Assembly (NCBI GenBank): GCA_964387075.1
Contig: CAYLVB010000005.1
Location: 310,001 to 374,000 of the forward strand
DNA length: 64,000 nucleotides
Source of the DNA: PALSA-968 sp964387075
GTDB taxonomy: Bacteria > Bacteroidota > Bacteroidia > B-17B0 > Aurantibacillaceae
Direction: 5' to 3'
This document shows, in pieces, positions 17,985-25,052 of the stretch. The position numbers and the translations under genes are program-made. The notes below the pieces were generated by a model. That model had not been told where the DNA came from. It saw only the letters and a program-made list of their open reading frames with translations, and did no database searches. Each line of letters opens with the position of its first letter. Within the stretch, counting starts at the first letter, position 1.

Positions 17985-18451
17985 ATTCAAAACTGAGCCT
18001 GTTACCCAAAGGATTGCGGAGTGTATCTATACCTTTCCTCTCCTTACTCCTTACACTTACCACTTATACTTCCGTAGCTCAAAGTAAGAAAGTAAAAGTC
18101 CACGTCACCTTTACCAACCAATATTGCGGCGGCGCGCGGCCCACAGAAGAAATTGAAGAAGAGGTGAACACCCCGCGCAACCTGCACGATGTGCATCTTG
18201 TTTTAAAAGGAAAAAAACATTGCAAAGCCGCAACCGACAGCCTGGGTAATTTCAGCCTGCCATTAAAACCCGGCAAATACAAATTTTACCTGAGCTACCA
18301 CAAGAACGACGCGCACGAGGCCAATTACGATCCCACCTGCAAAAAGATGAAGGACATGAGCTTTGGCGAGCTGACCGTAGAAAAAGGAAAGTTTGATTAC
18401 GCCGTGAACCTGCGTTTTCCCTGCAATCCCTGCGAGCTGCCGAAGCCGTGA
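17981..18451 (+). CDS. Secreted protein with a carboxypeptidase-regulatory-like fold
   Basis: The 156-residue product has a long signal peptide (about 1-34, ending TSVAQS) followed by one beta-sandwich-like domain. The stretch DSLGNFSLPLKPGKYKFYLSY matches the D-x-x-G-x-F-x-L-x-L-x-x-G-x-Y pattern of CarboxypepD_reg-like domains. Six Cys are present (for example TNQYCGG, KKHCKAA, DPTCKKM and FPCNPCELP at the end), suggesting disulfides. It overlaps the preceding small gene by four bases, yet an exported protein seems an odd partner for a cytoplasmic pair; the coupling may be incidental. The family is not specifically recognised. Confidence 0.7.
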   Translation: MNSKLSLLPKGLRSVSIPFLSLLLTLTTYTSVAQSKKVKVHVTFTNQYCGGARPTEEIEEEVNTPRNLHDVHLVLKGKKHCKAATDSLGNFSLPLKPGKYKFYLSYHKNDAHEANYDPTCKKMKDMSFGELTVEKGKFDYAVNLRFPCNPCELPKP

Positions 18452-18499
18452 GAATTTTTGAATTTTAGATTTTTTGAATTGTTAATTAAGGGCTCATTT

Positions 18500-18528
18500 T
18501 TGATTCGAGGTAAAATGTCGTATATTTG
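18500..18528 (+). promoter_or_regulatory. Promoter TTG-N18-TATATTTG of the small-RNA candidate
   Basis: TTG at 18500-18502, 18 bases, then TATATTTG at 18521-18528 is a full match to the Bacteroidota primary-sigma consensus. Transcription would begin near 18533-18536. Confidence 0.8.
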
Positions 18529-18533
18529 TACTG

Positions 18534-18616
18534 TAATGGTTGGTCAAGCCTCTTCTCGAAAGAGAACGTAACCAGGCAGAAGATACAAAAGCCTCTGAGC
18601 GATCAGGGGCTTTTTA
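18534..18616 (+). ncRNA. Candidate small RNA (about 83 nt) with two GNRA-capped hairpins
   Basis: Between a consensus promoter and an intrinsic terminator lies a short unit with no convincing coding frame. The outer helix TGGTT (18537-18541) pairs with AACCA (18570-18574). Within it TTCTC-GAAA-GAGAA (18553-18566) forms a hairpin closed by a GNRA tetraloop. The terminator stem also carries a GNRA loop (GCGA). It ends about 55 bases before a transposase-like fragment on the same strand, so it could be a free small RNA, an attenuating leader, or the RNA part of a mobile element. No known family is recognised. Confidence 0.6.
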
Positions 18617-18617
18617 T
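18588..18617 (+). terminator. Intrinsic terminator of the small-RNA candidate
   Basis: AAAGCCTCTGA (18588-18598), loop GCGA and TCAGGGGCTTT (18603-18613) make an 11 bp stem with one G-T pair, followed by a T-rich tail. Confidence 0.88.
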
Positions 18618-18670
18618 TTGTCTCATATCCCGATCTTTTCCCATCATTATTCACCTGCAATTTATTAAAA

Positions 18671-19006
18671 ATGAAAAAGAAGTACGACAGCTCCGTGATC
18701 TTCCTGTATGTTTCGGGTAACGAACATTTATTGCCTTCGGCTTTCAGAAAACAAATTCCCTATACTACTATTTCCAATTGGCGAAAGACCGATTACAGCA
18801 AATATGTGGGGCACGAGTTCAGGCGCTTTTTTGACAGGGCTTTTGACAGTGCCGAAGTTGCTTTTGAAAATTACAAATTGAAAAGTGCCATGATGGCCTT
18901 TGCGCGTTCATGGATCGCGCTGTCGGATACACTCTTGCCGGTCATTAAAGATGCCAACGACACCAAATTAAAAAAGACTGTATTAGAATCAATTCACCGT
19001 CGGTAG
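18671..19006 (+). pseudogene. N-terminal fragment of a transposase/integrase-like protein
   Basis: The 111-residue frame reads KKKYDSSVIFLYVSGNEHLL, then LPSAFRKQIPYTTISNWRKT, a helix-turn-helix-like start resembling the N-terminal region of rve-type transposases found in many Bacteroidota. The frame stops at 19004-19006, well short of any catalytic DDE domain, and no further coding piece follows, so it is probably a decayed remnant. A stand-alone DNA-binding protein is possible because the frame is clean. It lies directly downstream of the small-RNA candidate. Confidence 0.5.
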
Positions 19007-19124
19007 CTTCTGTCTGTACGGGGCTTGCGAATCTTGCACACTCGGTTGCCCCAAGCATTTAATTTTACGTATTCCTATGAAACTATCGAATACTACAGAT
19101 CCACACGCTTTCGAAAAACAAAAG

Positions 19125-19640
19125 CTATTTTTTTTTGAATATGATTGTCGTAATAATTTCATCATTCGAAAATATCAAGTATTTGTCCTTACCGTTGACC
19201 CGAACCCGCATATCTAAATCTCCCCGATACCTTTCTCTCTTCGCTGTGCTATTAAATTTCAACAGTAGAGATGTTTCATTACCTAACATATTAGTATGAA
19301 GTTGGTACGTTAGCGTATCGTTTACTACGTCAACTACTTCAAGTATTTTTTTTGAAACAATTTGAATAAGAGGCAAGTTATTTATTTCTACAACATTATT
19401 CTTCCGCACTACAATTTTGCACAAAGCAAAATTATGTTTAGCATTTTTAATCACACCTTGTGAGCCCATGCTATCTATTTCATATACACCTAAAAAGCTA
19501 GTAAATGCAGTATCGATTAAAACAATGTTCATGCCCGGCTTTAAAGAACTATAAATATCTTCGTGAGTCTTACAACTACCTAGCAGTATTACACCTATTA
19601 AAGCAGAGAATAATTGAATATTTCCCGAAATTCTACTCAT
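19125..19640 (-). CDS. Lipoprotein of unknown function
   Basis: The 171-residue protein has a lipoprotein signal with lipobox LLGSC (Cys23) and then a beta-rich domain with no motif I recognise. It starts inside the last codons of the gene at 19633-19908 (eight-base overlap). The DNA is AT-rich compared with surrounding conserved genes, in keeping with an acquired segment. No terminator is obvious between its stop and 19006. It is probably anchored in the inner or outer membrane, function unknown. Confidence 0.65.
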   Translation of the reverse strand: MSRISGNIQLFSALIGVILLGSCKTHEDIYSSLKPGMNIVLIDTAFTSFLGVYEIDSMGSQGVIKNAKHNFALCKIVVRKNNVVEINNLPLIQIVSKKILEVVDVVNDTLTYQLHTNMLGNETSLLLKFNSTAKRERYRGDLDMRVRVNGKDKYLIFSNDEIITTIIFKKK

Positions 19641-19908
19641 TGCCGGGTACCGTGATTTTTATCTTCCAAACAGTATTCTTGTTGGGCCCAGACGTGGTCT
19701 TTACCTTGATTTTATTGCACTCTACTTCTCCTTTTTTATAGTAATCATCAACGTTAACCAAGTGTGGGTTATTTACTCTGCCTCGCTGTTTAATCCACCG
19801 CGAATCGTAAATTTTGTGTTTTCCAGAGTAAATCCTGACCCTATCCAAGAAAGAAAGGGGTTTAAACTCTATTACTGTTCCCTCACTTACTTCGGTTAAC
19901 AATTGCAA
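19633..19908 (-). CDS. Short, possibly 5'-truncated protein of unknown function
   Basis: The 91-residue frame has no ATG. The only usable start is TTG at 19908, and the frame is closed by a stop about 45 bases further upstream, inside the direct repeat at 19911-20095. There is no signal peptide. The sequence is beta-rich and basic (DRVRIYSGKHKIYDSRWIKQ) and ends eight bases into the next lipoprotein gene. It looks like the surviving 3' part of a gene cut by insertion of the repeat, though a genuine small TTG-started gene cannot be excluded. Confidence 0.45.
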   Translation of the reverse strand: MQLLTEVSEGTVIEFKPLSFLDRVRIYSGKHKIYDSRWIKQRGRVNNPHLVNVDDYYKKGEVECNKIKVKTTSGPNKNTVWKIKITVPGNE

Positions 19909-19910
19909 GT

Positions 19911-20095
19911 GGTCACGTAGGGAGTCGAACCCCTTTTAATATCCATTCATTCTCAATTATTTCCGGTTTTTCTGAAAGTAAAACTACCGTACAAGGTAGA
20001 TAGTCCAGTAAATATACAAAAAAATCATCGCTTAGGGCTTTTGCAAGCAATTGGCTATTACCTTTTTAGGGGTCTTTTTAATTTACAAAAAATAC
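19911..20095. repeat. Direct repeat copy A with tRNA T-arm-like end
   Basis: This stretch is clearly related to 23206-23395. Shared blocks in the same order include ATTCATT, AATTATTTCC, GTTTTTCT, AAGTAAAAC, GTACA-GGTAGAT, AATATACAAAAAA and a TTGCAA/ATTGG/CTTTTTAGG-like end. At its left edge the minus strand reads GGGGTTCGACTCCC, like a tRNA T-arm, but no complete tRNA is present. The plus strand is also free of stops from 19921 to 20160 but has no good start codon. Confidence 0.65.
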
Positions 20096-20160
20096 CCTTA
20101 TGCTTAGCCGCCGTACGTCTAGGAGGTTATACAATCGAAAACCAAAAGTTTCACATTTAA

Positions 20161-20190
20161 TTGCATATCAATGATATATATTTATATTTG
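20161..20190 (+). promoter_or_regulatory. Upstream promoter P1 of the abiE operon
   Basis: TTG (20161-20163), 19 bases, TATATTTG (20183-20190). The spacer contains the 13-base palindrome ATATCA-A-TGATAT (20165-20177), well placed for autorepression; AbiEi antitoxins are known to bind inverted repeats in their own promoters. Confidence 0.65.
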
Positions 20191-20212
20191 CATGAAATTT
20201 TAATAAAACTAC

Positions 20213-20243
20213 TTGCATTGGAGTATATAATTTGCTATCTTTG
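20213..20243 (+). promoter_or_regulatory. Proximal promoter P2 of the abiE operon
   Basis: TTG (20213-20215), 20 bases, TATCTTTG (20236-20243), ending 17 bases before the abiEi start. Together with P1 it gives two tandem consensus promoters 53 bases apart. Confidence 0.75.
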
Positions 20244-20260
20244 TATAGAAAGAGATCGCT

Positions 20261-20851
20261 ATGTCCAGATTAGAGGAGTTTAAATCGCATTTGAAACAAG
20301 GCCATGTTTATCGGAGAGAAGATCTGAGTGAATGGTCTAATGCTGTAGACAGACATCTTGATAAACTTGTAGAAGAGGGAGTTTTAGAAAAACTCTCTCA
20401 GGGATTGTATTATGTTCCGAAAACATCCGCGTTCGGAAAAGTACCACCTGATGAAGATGTTTTAGTGCGTGGATTTTTGAAGGATGATCGGTTCTTACTT
20501 GTTTCTCCAAATTCATATAATAGTCTTGGCGTAGGAACTACTCAATTGTACAATAAAAAGGTAGTTTACAATCATAAACGACATGGTAGATTCAGGTTTG
20601 GTAATAGAGAATTTGAGTTTCAGCGTAAGTATGATTTTCCAACAAAAATGACCCAAGAGTTTTTATTGGTGGATTTAGCCAATAATCTTGATGAATTAGC
20701 AGAAGATCGTGCAGATGTTTTGAATAAACTTTTGGCGAAGGCTTCGCAAATGCCTTCTCAAAAATTCAAACACGCTGTAATGAGATATGGCAGTATGAAA
20801 ACAAAGAAGTTATTTAAATCAGTTCTGAAAAAGGAGAAAGTACATGCCTGA
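20261..20851 (+). CDS. abiEi: AbiEi-family antitoxin (type IV toxin-antitoxin)
   Basis: The 196-residue cytoplasmic protein fits the DUF6088/AbiEi family: an N-terminal winged helix (about 1-60, HVYRREDLSEWSNAVDRHLD followed by KLSQGLYYVPK) and a C-terminal antitoxin domain. The winged helix would repress the operon, and the C-terminal part counters the toxin. It overlaps the toxin gene by eight bases, the normal arrangement. Two consensus promoters and a palindrome lie upstream. The locus sits between two related direct repeats in AT-rich DNA, so it is probably acquired. Assignment is good from gene pairing and the winged-helix pattern. Confidence 0.88.
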   Translation: MSRLEEFKSHLKQGHVYRREDLSEWSNAVDRHLDKLVEEGVLEKLSQGLYYVPKTSAFGKVPPDEDVLVRGFLKDDRFLLVSPNSYNSLGVGTTQLYNKKVVYNHKRHGRFRFGNREFEFQRKYDFPTKMTQEFLLVDLANNLDELAEDRADVLNKLLAKASQMPSQKFKHAVMRYGSMKTKKLFKSVLKKEKVHA

Positions 20852-21794
20852 TTTCCTTCACGATCATAAAGATTTTGCCGCTCTGATAAAGATCGTTGCT
20901 AACGAAAAAGGCATTGATTCCGGCTTAGTGGAGAAGGATTATTGGATCATGCACGTTCTGTACGGACTGAAGAAGCAGAACTTTCAATTTGAATTAAAAG
21001 GCGGAACATCTTTATCAAAAGGCTATAAAATCATCAATCGCTTTTCTGAAGACATTGACATTCACATTAAGCCGCTAAGTAAATTTGAGATCGATGAGAG
21101 TCCAAAGAATTGCAAGGAGAAAAATATTGCAAAAAGAAAAGAGTTTTACGATTCGCTTGTGAAAGAGATCAAAATCGCAGGAGTAACGGACGTAAAAAGA
21201 GATACAGATTTTGACGAGCCAAAATGTTATCGAAGTGGTGGTATTAGGCTGCACTACAACACTGTTGCTAATAAGGTTGAAGCGTTAAAAGAAGGAATTC
21301 TTCTGGAAGCAGGTTTCGACGACGTCACTCCAAACCCTCCAATAACCATTAGCTCCTGGGCTTACGATAAAGCCGTTGAAAGTAAAGTTGAGATCATTGA
21401 CAACAGAGCTATAGACATTATCTGCTATCATCCAGGGTATACTTTAGTCGAAAAGCTTCAGACCATTGCCACAAAATACAGGCAAGAACATACAAAAGGC
21501 ACGGAAGGAGTAAATTTCATGCGCCAGTATTATGATGTTTATTGTCTGCTTGGCAATGACAAGGTATTAAAGTTCATAGGAACCCCGGAATACCAAAAGC
21601 ACAAGGAAAAGCGATTTCCGAAAGCCGATCTTAAAATTCCAATCCCCAAAAACGAAGCATTTTTGCTCTCATCAAAGGAGATCCGGCCTGCATATGAAAA
21701 GCGATATAACCGAACCGCTGCTCTATATTACCAAGGTCAGCCTCCTTTTGATGAATTAATGGCCCGCATAAAGGCGTATATTGAAAAATTGTAA
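20844..21794 (+). CDS. abiEii: AbiEii-family nucleotidyltransferase toxin
   Basis: The 316-residue protein carries the nucleotidyltransferase signature of AbiEii/MenT-like toxins: GGTSLSKG (53-60), then SEDIDIHI with the metal-binding acidic pair D70/D72. Downstream is a conserved Lys/Glu segment (YTLVEKLQTIATKYRQ). These enzymes transfer nucleotides to cellular targets; MenT relatives modify tRNA 3' ends, and some AbiE systems give phage abortive infection. The length is normal for the family and no key residue is missing, so the toxin should be active. It is co-translated with the antitoxin. Confidence 0.92.
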   Translation: MPDFLHDHKDFAALIKIVANEKGIDSGLVEKDYWIMHVLYGLKKQNFQFELKGGTSLSKGYKIINRFSEDIDIHIKPLSKFEIDESPKNCKEKNIAKRKEFYDSLVKEIKIAGVTDVKRDTDFDEPKCYRSGGIRLHYNTVANKVEALKEGILLEAGFDDVTPNPPITISSWAYDKAVESKVEIIDNRAIDIICYHPGYTLVEKLQTIATKYRQEHTKGTEGVNFMRQYYDVYCLLGNDKVLKFIGTPEYQKHKEKRFPKADLKIPIPKNEAFLLSSKEIRPAYEKRYNRTAALYYQGQPPFDELMARIKAYIEKL

Positions 21795-21875
21795 AAGCAA
21801 AAAGACAGGCATTGAGGACCGAGAATTTCAGGACTTTCAAATTTGATGGAACTATTTCATTTTCCAGTAACAGAT

Positions 21876-23177
21876 CTATTCCTCTACAATCAAACGTACT
21901 GCTTTAGTAAACCGCGGCGTTTTAAGTACACACAAATAAATTCCCGAACTCAATTTGTGATCGGATAGGTCAATATTATGATTACCTGCACTTAACTCTT
22001 TATTCAGCGGAATTGCAACAACATTCCCCCTTATATTTTGAATGATAAGGGAAGTTTTAGATCTTTCAGGAAGATAAAAACTGATACTTCTTGAATCAAC
22101 AGAAGGATTTGGATATACTTTTAATGAAATCATACTAGTAGAAAATTCACTAACAGAATTGAGGGCACCTGAAATTCCGCTGTACTCCCAGGTTTCATTA
22201 TTCAAGGAAGAAGTGCCTTGTCCGCCAAAAATTATCATTTTATCCTGGGCCGGAATGTATATGGAGGTATGTCCGTAACGTGCTAAAGGCTTAACAGTTC
22301 CCTGGGGTAAAGTATCCCATACCTGCGTGTTTAGAGAAAAAGCCCATAGGTCATTTAAGGCCCCTGCACTGTTGCCCTGGTTGAGCGAATTTCCTCCGAA
22401 AATAACAACGTAACCGTTTCCACAATAAGAATTAGATGGAAAATGCCTTGCAGGTGGTTTACTAACAGGAGTGAGATCTGTCCAACTATAAGTATCCGCG
22501 TTAAGCGTCCAGATATCATTCAAATTACCGGTTTCCTGTCCTCCAAAAACGATCATTTCTCTTCTGTCGGGCGCGAAGCTTTGTGACGTGAGACACCTTT
22601 TTAATGGAAAATATAAATTGGATTCGTCTGTCCATTTCGTACTATCTACATCAAACGCCCAGGTGTCATCAAAGCGTCCTGAGGTAGTGAAGCCTGCAAA
22701 GTTGATCATATTCCTGTTTAAAGGGTCAAAGATGGTTGCTGTGCCGTAGCGTTTAAGCGGCGCGCCGATGACGTTGCCATCAGTAAATAATTCCTGCCAG
22801 GTGCTATCGCTGAAATTGAACGCCCACACATCATTATACAATTGACTTCCCTGTCCTGACCAAACCAACATACGGTTCAAAAGAGAATCATACATGCAAA
22901 TATGCGTAGCTCTGGGAGCAGGGGCTTGAGCGGATGTAGGAGGAATAAGCGACCATGCATTTGAATTCAGGTCAAGGCTCCAAACTTCATTAACATTTCC
23001 GGCAGAAGTAATACCGCCAAAAACGATCATTCGGTTATCGGCAGGGATATAAATTGCGGAGGCATTACTACGGCCTGTAATGGATCCGGTGGTAGATAAC
23101 ATTGTCCAGCTTTGTGCAAAAGCCACTGTGGTGCTTACAAGTAAAGCTAAGATTGGTATTATGATTTTAATTTTCAT
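21876..23177 (-). CDS. Secreted kelch-repeat protein with T9SS type A sorting domain
   Basis: The 433-residue product has a signal peptide (1-21, ending AFAQ). It contains about six kelch-type blades: repeated MIVFGG, RMLVWSG, NMINFAG, YVVIFGG and MIIFGG strands, each followed by N-(D/E)-(V/T)-W, together forming a beta-propeller (about 25-330). The C-terminal about 80 residues are a Por_Secre_tail domain: LKVYPNPSVD, a middle NIRG strand and SSGIYLCVLKT. It would be exported by the T9SS and anchored or released at the surface. It lies between the abiE locus and direct repeat B and is transcribed towards abiE. The binding partner is unknown. Confidence 0.92.
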   Translation of the reverse strand: MKIKIIIPILALLVSTTVAFAQSWTMLSTTGSITGRSNASAIYIPADNRMIVFGGITSAGNVNEVWSLDLNSNAWSLIPPTSAQAPAPRATHICMYDSLLNRMLVWSGQGSQLYNDVWAFNFSDSTWQELFTDGNVIGAPLKRYGTATIFDPLNRNMINFAGFTTSGRFDDTWAFDVDSTKWTDESNLYFPLKRCLTSQSFAPDRREMIVFGGQETGNLNDIWTLNADTYSWTDLTPVSKPPARHFPSNSYCGNGYVVIFGGNSLNQGNSAGALNDLWAFSLNTQVWDTLPQGTVKPLARYGHTSIYIPAQDKMIIFGGQGTSSLNNETWEYSGISGALNSVSEFSTSMISLKVYPNPSVDSRSISFYLPERSKTSLIIQNIRGNVVAIPLNKELSAGNHNIDLSDHKLSSGIYLCVLKTPRFTKAVRLIVEE

Positions 23178-23205
23178 ACTTAAAACTTAATGTTGTTTAG
23201 CAGCG

Positions 23206-23395
23206 GCGAGGGAGATTCGAACTTTTTTAAACGTTATTCATTTTAAATTATTTCCTGTTTTTCTTTAATGAGGCCGGGCTCCTGATGGCTTTGCCAAAAG
23301 TAAAACAACTGTACAGGTAGATGACACCTTAAATATACAAAAAATATCGACGCGTAAGCCTTGCAAATTATTGGTTATAATCTCTTTAGGCCTTT
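23206..23395. repeat. Direct repeat copy B with tRNA T-arm-like end
   Basis: It is related to 19911-20095 and in the same orientation, with an extra segment of about 30 bases near 23265-23296. The minus strand at its left edge reads GTTCGAATCTCCCTCGCCGC, like the T-loop, T-stem and acceptor strand of a tRNA, but no anticodon arm is present. It lies just upstream of the kelch-protein start, so it may also supply that gene's promoter. Confidence 0.65.
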
Positions 23396-23417
23396 CCGTT
23401 TTTCACGAATAAAATGT

Positions 23418-23425
23418 TAGATTTG
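23418..23425 (+). promoter_or_regulatory. -7 element TAGATTTG eight bases before the sirtuin start
   Basis: TAGATTTG matches TAnnTTTG and ends eight bases before the GTG at 23434. This supports the GTG start and predicts an almost leaderless transcript. No clear -33 TTG is seen. Confidence 0.6.
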
Positions 23426-23433
23426 TCTGAACC

Positions 23434-24132
23434 GTGGCAGATCGTAAGAAAATAGTGGTATTTACCGGCGCCGGCATGAGCGCCGAGAGCGGCATCAAGA
23501 CCTTTAGGGACAGCGGCGGTATGTGGGAGGAATTCCGCATAGAAGATGTGGCTACCCCCGAAGCCTGGGCAAGAGATCAAAACAAGGTGCTCGACTTCTA
23601 CAACAAACGCCGCAAGCAGGTAATGGATGCCCAGCCCAACGAAGGCCACAAGATACTGGCCGCTTTGGAAAAAAAATTCGATGTACAAATTATCACACAG
23701 AACATAGACGACCTGCACGAAAGAGCGGGCTCCAAAAAAGTATTGCACCTGCACGGCGAGATCGTAAAATCGCGCTCATCGGTAGATCCCAATTTAATTT
23801 ACCCGATGAAAAAGTCGGACATAAAGCCCGGCGAGAAATGCGAGAAAGGCTCTCAGCTGCGGCCGCATATTGTTTGGTTTGGCGAAATGGTGCCCGAGAT
23901 GGATAAGGCCATTGACCTTGCTTCCACAGCCGAAATATTTATTACCGTTGGAACATCGCTGGTGGTTTATCCTGCCGCGGGTTTGATACATTACGCACCG
24001 CAGAAATCTTTGAAATACCTGGTAGATCCCGGTGATTTTGAACTTTCCTTGGTGAAGGATGTAAAACACATTAAACAGAAAGCCGCCGAAGGCCTGGCTG
24101 TATTACAGAAAGAGCTTGAAAAACTGGCATGA
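23434..24132 (+). CDS. cobB: NAD-dependent protein deacylase (sirtuin, class III type)
   Basis: The 232-residue enzyme removes acyl groups from lysines using NAD. The Rossmann motif is GAGMSAESGI with FRDSGG, followed by ITQNIDDLHERAG and the catalytic His in HLHGE. The pair Y-x-x-R in DFYNKRR is the SIRT5/CobB motif that favours succinyl or malonyl groups. The zinc-binding cysteines usual between HGE and WFGE are missing: only one Cys (GEKCEKG) is found there. The GTG start is needed because the next Met lies inside the NAD motif. A four-base overlap links it to the following DMT protein gene. Confidence 0.93.
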   Translation: MADRKKIVVFTGAGMSAESGIKTFRDSGGMWEEFRIEDVATPEAWARDQNKVLDFYNKRRKQVMDAQPNEGHKILAALEKKFDVQIITQNIDDLHERAGSKKVLHLHGEIVKSRSSVDPNLIYPMKKSDIKPGEKCEKGSQLRPHIVWFGEMVPEMDKAIDLASTAEIFITVGTSLVVYPAAGLIHYAPQKSLKYLVDPGDFELSLVKDVKHIKQKAAEGLAVLQKELEKLA

Positions 24133-24497
24133 GATCATTCCTCACCATACTCTTACTTGTACTCTCCAATACCTTTATGACCCTTGCCTGGTACGGGCAT
24201 TTAAAATTTAAAGATTGGTCCTGGTTCAATAAACTTGGCTTGGCAGCGATCGTTCTGGTAAGCTGGGGCATAGCGCTTTTTGAATATTGCTTCCAGGTAC
24301 CTGCCAACCGCATGGGTTATAGCGGCAATGGCGGGCCCTTTAATTTATGGCAATTAAAGGTGATCCAGGAAGTGATCACGCTGGTTGTATTCTGCATTTT
24401 CGCTTTCCTTGTTTTTAAGACCGAAACCTTTAAATGGAACCACGCTCTTGGTTTCGGGTTTTTGGTGCTGGCGGTGTACCTTATTTTTAAGAAGTAA
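24129..24497 (+). CDS. DMT-family membrane protein (DUF486)
   Basis: The 122-residue protein has four predicted membrane helices, starting at RSFLTILLLVLSNTFMTLAW, and fits the DUF486 group of small drug/metabolite-transporter-like proteins. Typical features are the YGHLKFK segment after helix 1, FEYCFQVPANRMGY after helix 2 and the Gln-rich QLKVIQEVITL before helix 3. The substrate is unknown. Its start overlaps the sirtuin stop (ATGA), suggesting co-translation, though a functional link is not evident. Confidence 0.85.
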   Translation: MRSFLTILLLVLSNTFMTLAWYGHLKFKDWSWFNKLGLAAIVLVSWGIALFEYCFQVPANRMGYSGNGGPFNLWQLKVIQEVITLVVFCIFAFLVFKTETFKWNHALGFGFLVLAVYLIFKK

Positions 24498-24499
24498 AA

Positions 24500-24622
24500 A
24501 CGTGTCCCCCGCTGGAGGGGGCAGTTTCGCAGAGCGAAACGGGGGAGGAGATTGATCCACCCCGCTTTTCTGAAGGACTGCGTCCTTCTTGAAAAGCCCC
24601 TTCTTCAAAAGGAGGGGAATTT
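24500..24622. repeat. Structured intergenic repeat with three consecutive hairpins
   Basis: Three stem-loops follow each other. CCCCC (24506-24510) pairs with GGGGG (24517-24521). GTTTCGC (24524-24530) pairs with GCGAAAC (24534-24540). A long composite hairpin is formed by GCTTTTC (24564-24570) with GAAAAGC (24591-24597) enclosing GAAGGAC (24572-24578) with GTCCTTC (24582-24588). It resembles the dispersed palindromic repeats seen between Bacteroidota genes and may end the sirtuin operon transcript. Confidence 0.7.
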
Positions 24623-24658
24623 AATACAGGTGATTTTGAGTCTTTTAGAAAATAATCC

Positions 24659-24687
24659 TTGACATCAGGTTCTTATTATCGTAATAT
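24659..24687 (+). promoter_or_regulatory. arsR promoter, TTGACA-N17-TAATAT
   Basis: TTGACA (24659-24664) and TAATAT (24682-24687) are separated by exactly 17 bases, the classic sigma-70 layout rather than the Bacteroidota TAnnTTTG form. The -10 hexamer lies inside the palindromic operator at 24678-24693. Confidence 0.6.
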
Positions 24688-24693
24688 TACGAT
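24678..24693. promoter_or_regulatory. ArsR operator 1, perfect 16-bp palindrome
   Basis: ATCGTAATATTACGAT is a perfect palindrome 11 bases before the arsR start and overlaps its predicted -10 hexamer. A near copy recurs at 25053-25068, in front of the next gene, as expected for an ArsR/SmtB-family repressor. Confidence 0.82.
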
Positions 24694-24704
24694 ATAATTA
24701 GGTC

Positions 24705-25034
24705 ATGGGAACCACAAAGTCAGAAGAATTCACCATAAAGGATAACAGGATCGCCAAATACGCGAAGGCCCTGGCACACCCGGCGCGCGTGGCCATCCTG
24801 CAAGTGTTATTGAAAAAGCAAAATTGCATCTGCGGAGATATTGTGGAAGAACTTCCTTTATCACAAAGCACAGTCTCACAACACCTGAAAGAACTGAAAG
24901 AAGCCGGCCTCATAAAAGGAGATATAGACGGCGCAAAAGTTTGCTATTGCATTGATGAAAAAGAATGGGAGATCGCCAAAAATTACCTGGGCACCCTCTT
25001 CTCTTCTTACGAACGTAAAGGAAACTGCTGCTAA
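24705..25034 (+). CDS. arsR: ArsR/SmtB-family arsenic-responsive repressor
   Basis: The 109-residue winged-helix repressor is released from DNA by arsenite or similar metalloids. The family core is seen in AKALAHPARVAILQVL, the recognition helix in LSQSTVSQHLKELKEAGLI, and the wing in KGDIDGAKVCYCID. A CxC pair (QNCICGD) sits at the start of the helix that in E. coli ArsR binds As(III), and the protein ends in a second pair (GNCC). The neighbouring arsI-like and arsC-like genes make arsenic the likely inducer. Autoregulation is indicated by the palindrome covering its promoter. Confidence 0.93.
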   Translation: MGTTKSEEFTIKDNRIAKYAKALAHPARVAILQVLLKKQNCICGDIVEELPLSQSTVSQHLKELKEAGLIKGDIDGAKVCYCIDEKEWEIAKNYLGTLFSSYERKGNCC

Positions 25035-25052
25035 AAAAATTTGATGCTATAT

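Noticed and set aside
18526..18720. 64-residue plus-strand frame over the small-RNA candidate
   Set aside because: It runs through a GNRA hairpin and an intrinsic terminator and has no similarity to a known protein; a structured RNA explains the region better.
19905..19935. Possible tRNA gene
   Set aside because: Only a T-arm-like piece with an imperfect stem is present; there is no anticodon arm, D-arm or matching acceptor strand. The same holds near 23206-23230.
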